Shown one piece after another: positions 24,208-32,948 of a stretch of 64,000 nucleotides of DNA; position 1 is the stretch's first letter, and the number at the start of each line of letters is the position of its first letter. The notes under the pieces were generated by a model that was not told where the DNA came from, made no database searches, and saw nothing but the letters and a program-made list of their open reading frames with translations. Both the position numbers and the translations under genes were made by a program. The DNA comes from an uncultured Bacteroidota bacterium (GTDB lineage: Bacteria; Bacteroidota; Bacteroidia; Flavobacteriales; Flavobacteriaceae), in assembly GCA_902593165.1 (NCBI GenBank), contig CACJHI010000008.1, positions 1-64,000 on the forward strand, read 5' to 3'.

Positions 24208-27207
24208 ATGAAAAAAGGATTATTAACCCTTTTGGCTGCCTCACTTGTATTTGTGGGTTGTCAAAATTATGATGATCAATTCGATGATTTAAATGCACAA
24301 ATTAGTGCTCTTAAATCTCAAGTTGACGGTTTATCATCTTTATCAGGGCAAGTTTCTTCTCTTTCTGGGACTATTAGTGGTCTTCAGTCAGGAATAACTG
24401 CTGCTCAAAACGCTGCTTCTGCTGCTAATACTGCTGCTAGTGCAATTGATCTTTCTGGTCTTTCTGCATCTTTAGCTGCATTACAAGCTGAAGTTGACGC
24501 TATCGAAGCTGCAATAGCTACTACTGCTACTGCTGCTGAAGTTGCTGCATTACAGACTAGTCTGACTGCAGTAGAGACTGATTTAGCTGATTTATTAGTA
24601 TCCAACAACGTTTATTCGACTGCAATTGCTATTACTGATGCTGCCTCTATGGCTTCTGCATTGGCTCTTGGTAACAAAGTTGCTTTAATGAACGCTTCTG
24701 TAACTATTACAGATGCTGCAACTGTTGCGGATGCTGATATTCAAACTTTTATTAACAGAATTAAAACAATGAATGCGTCGTTCTCGTACAATTCAGGTTC
24801 TGCTACTGGAGCTGCTCCAACTTTTGATGAAATGGTTTCTGCAAAGCAACTAATTATAACTCAAGCTGGTGATATCTCTTTTAAAGGTTTAACTGGTGCA
24901 ACTGAAATCAACATTAACGATGCTTATGAATCAAAGATTACTTCTGTAGACTTTGGAGCTTTAACTTCGTTAACTGCGTTTACTAACGATGATGCAGCTG
25001 CTAACACAATTAACCTAACTAATGCAACTAACATAGATCTTGCATCTTTAACAAGACACACAAGTTCTTCAGCATCTCCTTTTACAATTACAATGAAAAA
25101 AGGTGGTACGCTTGATGTAACTGCTCTTGACGATGTTAGTACTGCTGGTGCTCAAGAAGATCTTTACATGAACCTTAACGGTCCTGCAAGCTTTACTAAA
25201 ACTAATATTGCTGATGGTGATATAGGTTTAACTAATGTTGCTACTGCTTCTGTTTCAAATTTCTTTGGAACTTTAGATGTAGATTCAGGTGTTGAAACTC
25301 TTACAGTTGTTGATGGTGTGAACTTAGACCTTGCTGGTTCAAGTGACCTTACTACTGCAACTTTAGATTTCGCATATGATTATGACCCAGCTTTATCAAC
25401 TGCTAACGCTGCGATAGCTGCTGCTGGTTATTCTAGTACATATACTCAGGATCTAGATGACGGTGATATTGATTTTTCTGATTTAGAAACATTAACTGTA
25501 ACAGGTAAATTAATGGACCTTTATGTTGATGGTACTGAATTAGTAACACTTTCAATTGATGCAACTATGCATGATTTACAAATTAATGGTGCAACGGACT
25601 TAACTACTTTAACAGTAGCTTCAGGTTCAAAAATCGGTAATATTACATTAACTGGTACTACAAACCTAGCTGTTGCTGACTTTAATCACACATCTAACTT
25701 AACTGATACTGATTCAACTGCAGAGAAGTCTGTTGATATGAGTGTTACTAACAACACTGCATTAACAAAACTTCACTCTACTGGTGATGACGTTGACAAC
25801 TTAACTATTACAGGAAATACTCTTTTAGCTGAATTAGACTTTACAGGTCTTGCAGATGATGGTGCAGAAACTTCTGCTCTTGCAGGTGGTGTAACTATCT
25901 GGGGTAATGCATTAGTTGCGACTGCAGCTAACAATACTGCAGATGCTGATACAGCAACTTCAACAACTGGAGCTGATGGAGGTACTGCAGATGCAGGTAA
26001 CTTTGACGATGGTTCATCAGGTATGGATACGTTAAAAACATATTTAACACACATTGCTGCAACTTCAGGTTCAACTGCGTTTGTTACGTTTGATAATGTA
26101 TTAACAGAAACTGACACAGAAACAACAGGTGTTTCAACTGTTCAGTTAAATGTTGCGGATGCTGGTGACGGTTCAACAACTAACGAGGCAACTGTACTTA
26201 AGATGACTGCTGCTGTTGCTGCTGCTGCAAGTAATGCTGTTTCTGCTACTAAAGGTAAAAGAGCTTTTGCGGTGACTGCTTCTGGTAAGGTTGGATTTAC
26301 AGTAAATAGCGTTAGTGTTCCAGCTACAGTATATACTATGACTGGTAATGGAGCTGTGGATGCTTTAAATATTGCTTCAGCTGCTAATAAAGATTTAGCT
26401 GCCGCTGCAGGTTTAACTATGAATGCACTTCATGTGTATGCTTCTGAGACTACTGTTGTTCTTAATTCATATGCAAATAATGCATCAGCAACTGTAGATG
26501 AAAAATATACAGATGCATCTGTAACAAGTGCTTCAACTGATACAGGAGATTTATGGACTGTAGGTATAGAGGATGAATTCACATTAACTGTTGGAGGAAA
26601 TTCTGTAACTACTACTCCAGGAGGACATTCAGGGAATGCTACTACTTTAGCAGGTCTTGAGGCAGCGTTTATGGCTGCTTGGGCTGCTAAATATGGTGCT
26701 GCTGGTACAGCTTCAACTTCTGCAATAGCTACTATTGTAAATGATGCTGGTAATACTGCAGGTACATTTATAGTTAGAGCATTACAAAAAGATTCAGGTG
26801 GTCACGGTCTAGCTGTTTCGGTTGGTGTAACAGATAAAACTCAAGCTTCTGGTCAAACTACTAGAACTTCTGGTAATATTGGTTATAAAATTGGAAGTAC
26901 TACTTCTAGTTCTGATAACTCAACTGTTGCTACCGCAACTGCTGGAGGTGTACTTATTACATTTGAGAGTACATTAGAGGGAGTATCTGACTCTGTTCTT
27001 ACAGGTATGACTTCAGATGTTACTACAGCTAGTGTAGCTTCATTGACTGAGCTAACAACAAATTATGCTGCCTCAACAGGAGTAACAACTTATGCATTGG
27101 CTCAAGATCCAAGAACGGATGTTGTTAATGTAGTTGCTGCTGTAGCAAATACTGCTTCAACAGGTACAGCTGCTACTCTATTTAATAGAGTAACATGGTT
27201 AGGATAA
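24208..27207 (+). CDS. Very large Ala/Thr/Ser-rich surface lipoprotein, candidate S-layer or fibre protein
   Basis: A 999-residue lipoprotein (lipobox VFVGC, Cys18). Residues about 20-135 are a predicted coiled coil of SLSGxxSxLxS-like repeats; about 140-600 are short beta-strand repeats with ladder-like N/T/D turns (for example LTNATNIDLASLTRH), suggesting a beta-solenoid; the rest is a beta-rich domain set. Composition is extremely rich in Ala, Thr, Asp and Ser, with strong GCT/ACT codon bias unlike its neighbours, as in very highly expressed genes. No type IX secretion C-terminal domain is seen. A start at 24130 was rejected since the signal peptide begins at 24208. It has its own sigma-54-like promoter and terminator. 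The S-layer role is inferred. Confidence 0.75.
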   Translation: MKKGLLTLLAASLVFVGCQNYDDQFDDLNAQISALKSQVDGLSSLSGQVSSLSGTISGLQSGITAAQNAASAANTAASAIDLSGLSASLAALQAEVDAIEAAIATTATAAEVAALQTSLTAVETDLADLLVSNNVYSTAIAITDAASMASALALGNKVALMNASVTITDAATVADADIQTFINRIKTMNASFSYNSGSATGAAPTFDEMVSAKQLIITQAGDISFKGLTGATEININDAYESKITSVDFGALTSLTAFTNDDAAANTINLTNATNIDLASLTRHTSSSASPFTITMKKGGTLDVTALDDVSTAGAQEDLYMNLNGPASFTKTNIADGDIGLTNVATASVSNFFGTLDVDSGVETLTVVDGVNLDLAGSSDLTTATLDFAYDYDPALSTANAAIAAAGYSSTYTQDLDDGDIDFSDLETLTVTGKLMDLYVDGTELVTLSIDATMHDLQINGATDLTTLTVASGSKIGNITLTGTTNLAVADFNHTSNLTDTDSTAEKSVDMSVTNNTALTKLHSTGDDVDNLTITGNTLLAELDFTGLADDGAETSALAGGVTIWGNALVATAANNTADADTATSTTGADGGTADAGNFDDGSSGMDTLKTYLTHIAATSGSTAFVTFDNVLTETDTETTGVSTVQLNVADAGDGSTTNEATVLKMTAAVAAAASNAVSATKGKRAFAVTASGKVGFTVNSVSVPATVYTMTGNGAVDALNIASAANKDLAAAAGLTMNALHVYASETTVVLNSYANNASATVDEKYTDASVTSASTDTGDLWTVGIEDEFTLTVGGNSVTTTPGGHSGNATTLAGLEAAFMAAWAAKYGAAGTASTSAIATIVNDAGNTAGTFIVRALQKDSGGHGLAVSVGVTDKTQASGQTTRTSGNIGYKIGSTTSSSDNSTVATATAGGVLITFESTLEGVSDSVLTGMTSDVTTASVASLTELTTNYAASTGVTTYALAQDPRTDVVNVVAAVANTASTGTAATLFNRVTWLG

Positions 27208-27239
27208 AATCTTTAACCTGAAATAATTTTTATTGAATT

Positions 27240-27267
27240 AACCCCCCTTTATTGGGGGGTTTTTTTT
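27240..27267 (+). terminator. Strong intrinsic terminator after the surface lipoprotein gene
   Basis: Stem AACCCCCC (27240-27247) and GGGGGGTT (27254-27261) with a six-base loop, running into a tract of eight T (27260-27267). It begins 33 bases after the stop codon and ends only 10 bases before the start of the next gene. Confidence 0.92.
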
Positions 27268-27277
27268 ATATTAGTTT

Positions 27278-28564
27278 ATGTCCAAAACAGTTGGCAAAAT
27301 TCTTTTAGGTCTTTATTTTTTTGCCTTTATTATACCTCAAAATATTTCTGGCATATATATTGTTTTTGATAGAGTATCAATACAGGTTTTATATATTTCA
27401 GTTTTAAACTTATTTGTTATATTATATCTGCTAAAGAGTATTAATTTAAAATTTTTTATTGATCACATAAGATATAAGAATCATTACATATCCTATTTAC
27501 TAGTAATTATATGTTCATTTCTTTCTCTTATATATGCTGAAAATTTAATAGAAGGAATTATAACTTTTAGTAAGTTCTTCTCATTATTCATTTCATTTAG
27601 TCTTATCATTTATATAGTTTACAAATCAAAAATTGATTTTATAAAGCTTTTTTTTATGTTCATTGTTCTAGCATTAATAGCTGAAACGTATGTCATAAAT
27701 TCTAAAATTTTTGAATCAGTTATTTTAAACGGAAACTTATTGACAAGATCAATGGATTTTAGAGGTTTTACAGGAAATATTAATATCTCGTCATTCTCTA
27801 TCTTAATCAAGCTACCCGCTCTAATATATTTGATATATAAAGAAAAGAAGCATTTGTACCTTTTTCTATTAAATCTTCTTCTAATATCATCTCTTGTATC
27901 AATTTTAGTATTATTCAGTAGAGGAGCAATTATTGGTCTTATTCTACTGATTATTATCTCGTTATTGTATTATATAGTTAAAGAGAAGAGAAAAGTAGTT
28001 GTGCAAACTATATTAGTTTCTTTGTCGGTATGTATCTCTTATTTGACCTATAATTTTTTGAATGAAAAAAATACATTTGATTTGATTGAAGAAAGATTTT
28101 CAACAGTTGCTCAACCTTCAAGTGATGAATCTGTATCACAAAGAGTTACTTTTTATAGAATTGCACTTGAGGATATTAAAAATTATCCATTAACAGGTGT
28201 TGGAATTGGAAATTGGAAATTATTATCAATACAAAGAGCAAATGGTATACTTGGAGGTTATATGGTACCATATGTGGTGCACAATGATTTTCTAGAAGTC
28301 GGGGCAGAATCTGGAATTTTATCCTTGTTGAGTTATTTATTCTTTATTTTTTTCCCATTTATTATTTTATTAAAAAGATCTATTAATTTTAGGAATAATA
28401 ACCTTCATTTTTTAGCTCTAACATGCTTATCTGTCTATATATTAGATTCATTGATAAACTTTCCAATGCATAGAGTTGTCAGTTCTATCAATCTTTATTT
28501 TACTTTTGCACTTTTTTATTATATAACAATCAAAAACAACCATGAAGTCAAAAAATATTTTTAA
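27278..28564 (+). CDS. O-antigen ligase family membrane protein
   Basis: A 428-residue inner-membrane protein with about ten to twelve helices. The ligase/polymerase signature is present: a conserved Arg in LFSRGAIIGLI, then PLTGVGIGNWKLL and the periplasmic VVHNDFLEVGAESGIL. It would move an undecaprenyl-linked glycan onto an acceptor (lipid A or protein) or polymerise it. Its ATG lies 10 bases after the terminator of the surface lipoprotein gene, so expression must come by read-through or from a promoter hidden in that gene's end. It overlaps the TPR gene by 23 bases. Confidence 0.85.
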   Translation: MSKTVGKILLGLYFFAFIIPQNISGIYIVFDRVSIQVLYISVLNLFVILYLLKSINLKFFIDHIRYKNHYISYLLVIICSFLSLIYAENLIEGIITFSKFFSLFISFSLIIYIVYKSKIDFIKLFFMFIVLALIAETYVINSKIFESVILNGNLLTRSMDFRGFTGNINISSFSILIKLPALIYLIYKEKKHLYLFLLNLLLISSLVSILVLFSRGAIIGLILLIIISLLYYIVKEKRKVVVQTILVSLSVCISYLTYNFLNEKNTFDLIEERFSTVAQPSSDESVSQRVTFYRIALEDIKNYPLTGVGIGNWKLLSIQRANGILGGYMVPYVVHNDFLEVGAESGILSLLSYLFFIFFPFIILLKRSINFRNNNLHFLALTCLSVYILDSLINFPMHRVVSSINLYFTFALFYYITIKNNHEVKKYF

Positions 28565-29585
28565 AATCTTTATTGTTGCCTTTTTGATATCAAATGTATT
28601 TGTAAATATTAAAGCTTATCAATCTTCTTATTTTCAGGCCTATTTATTGTATGATTTTAATAATGGTTCTTACATAGTACCTTATGAAATTTATAACAAA
28701 CTAGACGATAATTTTCCTAATATAACACAGACAACGTTACCAATAAAATTTTTAAAAGCTAGGTATCTATTAAACATAGATTCTATAAGTCAAGCCAAAT
28801 CTTTACTTTATGATGCAAGTAAGGCTAATCCTCATATAATGGCAGTTGAGAATATGCTAGCAGATATTTATTTAATGGAAAATAATCTTGATAGTGCATA
28901 TCTTTTCTCTAAATTGGCTTTCAGTAAAATGCCAAATGTGGATATTCACAGAAATACCTACTTTACTGTGTTAAGATCTTTAAAAGATAGTATGAATGTA
29001 GAATCTGAATTAGATAATGCATTTATGCGTTTGAAAAACTTAAGATCTTCTCAGAAGGATTGGTATGATTATATCTATTCTAAGTCCATAATAACAGATT
29101 CAACAGCAACAGTAATTCCGTTAATTAACCAGTTTAAGGAGAGATTTCCTAATGAAGATCCAAAAATAATTAATGAGCTTGAAAACCGCATTGAACTTGG
29201 TTCTCAATCATATACTTTATTCTCCTTGTTTTCCGCTATGGGAGACGATTATTTTATGAAAGAGGATTATGAAAACGCATCAAATTATTATGAACAGTCA
29301 ATTGATTATAACCAAGATAATTATATCATTTATGAGAACCTTGCAATTTCATATGATCTATCTAAAAGAACTGATATGGCGCTTGAAATGTATGACTTAG
29401 TGTTAAATAATTTTAAACCTACCAATGGAAGAGTTGAATTTTATAAAGGCCTCTTATTAGTTAGACTTGGTGAAAATGAATTAGGTTGTAATTACTTAAG
29501 AGAGTCAAGTAATAAAAATTATGTTGGAAGTAATACTAAAATTAGAGCTTCAGAAGTTTATGTAGCACTATGTGTTAATAATTGA
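28542..29585 (+). CDS. TPR-repeat protein with an N-terminal membrane anchor
   Basis: A 347-residue protein with one N-terminal hydrophobic segment (about 8-26) and a periplasmic part rich in TPR-type helical pairs, clear near 230-300 (DDYFMKEDYENASNYYEQSI and YIIYENLAISYDLSKRTDMA). It overlaps the end of the O-antigen ligase gene by 23 bases, implying coupled translation and probably a physical complex. The paralogous ligase at 13621-15249 carries its TPR region fused at the C-terminus, which supports the same partnership. Possible role: holding the acceptor protein or glycan near the ligase; inferred. Confidence 0.78.
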   Translation: MKSKNIFKIFIVAFLISNVFVNIKAYQSSYFQAYLLYDFNNGSYIVPYEIYNKLDDNFPNITQTTLPIKFLKARYLLNIDSISQAKSLLYDASKANPHIMAVENMLADIYLMENNLDSAYLFSKLAFSKMPNVDIHRNTYFTVLRSLKDSMNVESELDNAFMRLKNLRSSQKDWYDYIYSKSIITDSTATVIPLINQFKERFPNEDPKIINELENRIELGSQSYTLFSLFSAMGDDYFMKEDYENASNYYEQSIDYNQDNYIIYENLAISYDLSKRTDMALEMYDLVLNNFKPTNGRVEFYKGLLLVRLGENELGCNYLRESSNKNYVGSNTKIRASEVYVALCVNN

Positions 29586-29973
29586 TATCACTTGTAATTT
29601 TTCCAATAGAATCATATGTTATCCATCTACCTTTTACTTCACCATTTTTAGAAAAAGTGGAAATCTGTTTCAACTTTCCATTAACATAGTAATATTTCCA
29701 TTTACCAATTCTTTGACCAGTTTTATTAAATTCACCAGTTGTTTCTTTAGTTCCATTGGAATAATAGAAGGTCCATCTTCCATAATCCTTTCCATTCAAG
29801 TATTGTCGAATACTTCTAAGATTATCGTCTTCATATGTTGAACATCTTCCTGTAAATAACTCGTTGTTACTATCATAAGTAATGAAATTTGCGCTGTCAA
29901 ATAAAAGTTCTGGACACAATGATGGTGAACAACTTGAAGTCATAATCGATAAAAGTATGATAAATTTTTTCAT
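29575..29973 (-). CDS. MORN-repeat (YwqK-like) lipoprotein
   Basis: A 132-residue lipoprotein (signal peptide to about residue 14, lipobox region SSC) made almost wholly of MORN-variant repeats: YGRWTFYYSNGTKETTGEF, IGKWKYYYVNGKLKQISTF, KGRWITYDSIGK. Databases often name such proteins YwqK-family antitoxins, but no toxin gene is nearby and the lipid anchor argues against that role here; a structural or peptide-binding envelope function is more likely. The start overlaps the stop of the WecA-like gene by 4 bases (ATGA), so it is the last gene of that unit. It is convergent with the TPR gene, overlapping by 11 bases. Confidence 0.75.
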   Translation of the reverse strand: MKKFIILLSIMTSSCSPSLCPELLFDSANFITYDSNNELFTGRCSTYEDDNLRSIRQYLNGKDYGRWTFYYSNGTKETTGEFNKTGQRIGKWKYYYVNGKLKQISTFSKNGEVKGRWITYDSIGKITSDINY

Positions 29974-30911
29974 TGAAAATTTTGTATTAACTGAAATGTA
30001 AAAATAATTATTATGTTAAATAAAATTATAAAAAAAGTAGTTTTAAAGTGACTTTTAGTTTTTGATAGAATTAAATGGTGTATGTGATTCTTATCAGCCT
30101 CAAAAGGTGATTTATTATTTAAAAGTCTTTTAAAAAAGATTCTAATTATATCAATAATTGGATAAGTTAAAATAGAGATTATAAAAAGGACTTTATGTAG
30201 ATCATATTCTGGTTTTATTATATAATCATTAGACAAAACATAAACTACATAAATACTAGCAATACCCCCTAAAAGGTGTGATCCAGAATCTCCCAGAAAT
30301 ATCTTTTTTTCTTTTTTAAAATTAAAGAAAGATAATGCTATTAATGAGGGTATTAAAATACTTGAAATGGACCTAAAGGGAGTTATACTCATTGAAAAAA
30401 ATTCAAATGATAAAATAAAAACAATGATTATGCTTAAAGCGAGACCATCTATTCCATCTATAAAGTTTATAGAGTTAATAATTGCAACTATTATAAATAT
30501 AGTTAATAGTTGTGCTGCTAATCGACTTAATTCATAAATACCAATTACACCATGCAGATTATCAATTATCAAGCCATTATCAATTATAATCTTAGCTGCA
30601 ATTATCTGAAAAATAAATTTAAGTTTATAGTCAATATTATTTATATCATCATATAGACCAATTAGAATAAGAAGAGATAGTGGAACTATGAATGAATAGT
30701 CAAATAGTGTTTTGCCATCTAAATAGAAGTATGAAGAGATTAAAAAAAGAATCAAAAATATAGATACTCCACCAGACCTTGTTGCAATAGTTTTATGAGA
30801 TGACCTTGATATAATTTTGTCTGTATAATTCATTTTTAAAAAAAGTCTTTGAGTAATTATTAAAATAGGTATACTAAGACAAAAAGATATAATTACAAGA
30901 TTATTGGCCAT
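29970..30911 (-). CDS. WecA/MraY-family undecaprenyl-phosphate sugar-1-phosphate transferase
   Basis: A 313-residue polytopic membrane enzyme that starts glycan synthesis by loading a sugar-1-phosphate (often GlcNAc-1-P) onto undecaprenyl phosphate. Family motifs: the Asp pair in GLYDDINNIDYKLKF (about 83-97), NSINFIDGIDGLA (about 145-157), and FLGDSGSHLLGG (about 204-215). The cytosolic loop with HIHH near the end (about 277-280) matches the family His motif. Slightly shorter than E. coli WecA. It lies at the end of the polysaccharide cluster behind a 170-base gap, and is followed by the MORN lipoprotein. The precise sugar is unknown. Confidence 0.88.
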   Translation of the reverse strand: MANNLVIISFCLSIPILIITQRLFLKMNYTDKIISRSSHKTIATRSGGVSIFLILFLISSYFYLDGKTLFDYSFIVPLSLLILIGLYDDINNIDYKLKFIFQIIAAKIIIDNGLIIDNLHGVIGIYELSRLAAQLLTIFIIVAIINSINFIDGIDGLALSIIIVFILSFEFFSMSITPFRSISSILIPSLIALSFFNFKKEKKIFLGDSGSHLLGGIASIYVVYVLSNDYIIKPEYDLHKVLFIISILTYPIIDIIRIFFKRLLNNKSPFEADKNHIHHLILSKTKSHFKTTFFIILFNIIIIFTFQLIQNFQ

Positions 30912-31055
30912 CTATCTAAATTAGTAATTAATTAAACAATTACAGAAAATGAAAATAAATTCTGAAGAAAACCCATTTAATCTATTGATTATGAACTAAA
31001 TACTTCCAATTATAACCAAAGGGTCATCTAAAATCAAGCTAATAATCTTATAAGT

Positions 31056-31063
31056 CAAAGGTA
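31056..31063 (-). promoter_or_regulatory. Candidate -7 element / hairpin in the gap between rfbB and the wecA-like gene
   Basis: The 30912-31081 gap is 170 bases of AT-rich DNA without an ORF. On the minus strand TACCTTTG (31056-31063) matches TAnnTTTG and could start the wecA-like transcript. The same bases form part of an imperfect hairpin (CAAAG.GTA / TAC.CTTTG, about 31056-31076) just after the rfbB stop, which could instead be a weak terminator. No -33 element at the usual distance. Confidence 0.3.
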
Positions 31064-31081
31064 TTATTACACTTTGTCAAA

Positions 31082-32086
31082 TTATCTTTTATCAATTAAT
31101 CTTTCTAAATAATAATTTAAAGTTTTCTCTATGCCTTCTTCAAAAGAAGTAGAAGCCTTCCAGCCTAGTTCATTTTTTATTTTAGATGAATTAATAGCAT
31201 ATCTATAATCATGTCCCAATCTATCTTTAACATGTTGAATAAGATTTAGTGAGCTTCCAGAAGGGCGATTTAATCTAGAATCAATTAAATTAATTAAATG
31301 GTGAACTAATTCTATATTTTTTTGTTCATTATTACCACCAATTAGATAGGTTTCACCAATTTTTCCTCTATTTAAGATTAAATCAATAGCACTTACATGA
31401 TCTTCAACATAAAGCCAATCTCGAATATTGTCTCCTTTTCCATAAACAGGTAAAGGTTTCTCCTTAACAATATTTTGTATCATTAAAGGAATTAATTTTT
31501 CAGAATGCTGTCCAGGTCCAAAATTATTTGAACAATTAGATAGGACTACAGGTAGTCCATAAGTATGAAAATAAGCACGAACAAAATGATCTGACGATGC
31601 TTTTGATGCAGAGTAGGGAGACCTTGGGTCATATGGAGTTGCTTCATTAAAATATCCCTCACTGCTTAGGCTGCCAAAGACTTCATCGGTTGAAATATGA
31701 TAAAACACTGAACCATTTTGTTTATCCCAACTTTTGCGTGCAATCTCAAGAAGATTTAATGTTCCTTGTATGTTTGTATGAGAAAAAGTAAATGGATTTT
31801 TTATGGAATTATCTACATGAGATTCAGCAGCTAAATGTATGACTCCATCAAAATTATATTTTGAAAACAATTTTTGCAATTGATTAAAATTTGTTATATC
31901 CTCATGAATGAATTCATAGTTTGGTTGCTCTGCACATTCATTCAATGACTCTAAGTTGGCAGCATAGGTAAGGGCGTCAAGATTTATAATATGTGTATCA
32001 GGATAATTATTGACCATATACCTAACAACATGAGATCCAATAAAACCAGCTCCTCCAGTAATTAATAAAGATTTAAATGACCTCAT
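31082..32086 (-). CDS. rfbB: dTDP-glucose 4,6-dehydratase
   Basis: Second step of dTDP-L-rhamnose synthesis: dTDP-glucose to dTDP-4-keto-6-deoxyglucose. A 334-residue extended SDR with the NAD motif GGAGFIGSH (11-19), the catalytic STDEVFGSL segment with Asp-Glu (about 133-141), and YSASKASSD (Tyr-xxx-Lys). Full length. The ATG overlaps the 3' end of rfbD by 14 bases. Gene order on the minus strand is rfbA, rfbC, rfbD, rfbB, so the whole rhamnose pathway is present. Cytoplasmic. Confidence 0.95.
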   Translation of the reverse strand: MRSFKSLLITGGAGFIGSHVVRYMVNNYPDTHIINLDALTYAANLESLNECAEQPNYEFIHEDITNFNQLQKLFSKYNFDGVIHLAAESHVDNSIKNPFTFSHTNIQGTLNLLEIARKSWDKQNGSVFYHISTDEVFGSLSSEGYFNEATPYDPRSPYSASKASSDHFVRAYFHTYGLPVVLSNCSNNFGPGQHSEKLIPLMIQNIVKEKPLPVYGKGDNIRDWLYVEDHVSAIDLILNRGKIGETYLIGGNNEQKNIELVHHLINLIDSRLNRPSGSSLNLIQHVKDRLGHDYRYAINSSKIKNELGWKASTSFEEGIEKTLNYYLERLIDKR

Positions 32087-32948
32087 TTGTTTGTAAATTA
32101 GTTAAACAATCTTCCAGTGCAATTTCCCAATCTCTAATTGACAAAGCTAAGGTATCCTCAACTCTGCTAGTATCAAGAGGTGTACTCAAAGGTCGCTTTG
32201 CAACTGATGGATAATCAGATGTTGAGATCGGACTTACATTACAATTAACACCTAATAAATTAATAACTTTTGATGCTATCCTAAACCAGTTTGTTTTAGG
32301 CCCTTGAGCATAATGATAAGTTTCATACTTGAATAAATCAGGGTGTTCTATCCTGCTTAATAATGCTCTTGCAAGATCTATTCCATATGTTGGCTTACCC
32401 CATTGATCACTTACTATATTAACAGAATTTTTTGATCGGGAAGCTTTAATAATAGTTTTTATAAAATTATTGCCAAAAGGACTAAATAACCATGCAATCC
32501 TAAATGTTGTATGTGGACATTTTGCTTTTTTTATAGCATTCTCTCCTGATAGTTTAGTTTTACCGTAGATATTGATGGGGTTAGGTGTGTCCATCTCATT
32601 ATATGACCTGTTATACAGTTTGCCATCGAAAACAAAATCAGTAGAGAAATGAATAATTTTTATTTTTTTTTCTTCAGCAAATTCAACTAGACTTTTTACT
32701 CCAAGAAAATTAACCTCTTCTGCATCTGCTACTTCATTTTCAGCTTTATCTACATTTGTATAACCAGCACAATTTATAATTAAATCAAAAGGAATTTTTT
32801 CATACTTATTAGAAAGTTTCTTCTTATTATTAATATCTACTTCTGCTTGATTTACTAATAATAATTTATGCTTTGAGAACTCATTAGCTACTTCCTTAAA
32901 ACATTGACCAAGTTGACCATCTGAACCAGTAACCAAAATTTTAGCCAT
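32073..32948 (-). CDS. rfbD: dTDP-4-dehydrorhamnose reductase
   Basis: Last step of dTDP-L-rhamnose synthesis, an NADPH-dependent reduction. A 291-residue SDR with TGSDGQLGQCF (about 6-16), the catalytic HFSTDFVFDG segment and the YGKTKLSGE motif (Tyr-xxx-Lys). I start at the Met before AKILVTG (32948); the ORF extends 13 codons upstream into rfbC but without family similarity. The start overlaps the rfbC stop by 8 bases and the end overlaps rfbB. Two other RmlD-like reductases occur in this cluster (36939 and 39806); this one is assigned by its place between rfbC and rfbB. Confidence 0.93.
   Translation of the reverse strand: MAKILVTGSDGQLGQCFKEVANEFSKHKLLLVNQAEVDINNKKKLSNKYEKIPFDLIINCAGYTNVDKAENEVADAEEVNFLGVKSLVEFAEEKKIKIIHFSTDFVFDGKLYNRSYNEMDTPNPINIYGKTKLSGENAIKKAKCPHTTFRIAWLFSPFGNNFIKTIIKASRSKNSVNIVSDQWGKPTYGIDLARALLSRIEHPDLFKYETYHYAQGPKTNWFRIASKVINLLGVNCNVSPISTSDYPSVAKRPLSTPLDTSRVEDTLALSIRDWEIALEDCLTNLQTNEVI

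Noticed and set aside
25773-26117. 114-codon ORF on the minus strand inside the large lipoprotein gene
   Set aside because: An artefact of the Ala/Thr-rich codons of the plus-strand gene; Val/Ala/Ser-rich composition and no gene signals.
29575-29973. Toxin-antitoxin system (YwqK-like antitoxin)
   Set aside because: The protein is a MORN-repeat lipoprotein, there is no toxin gene beside it, and it is the tail of the wecA-like transcript.
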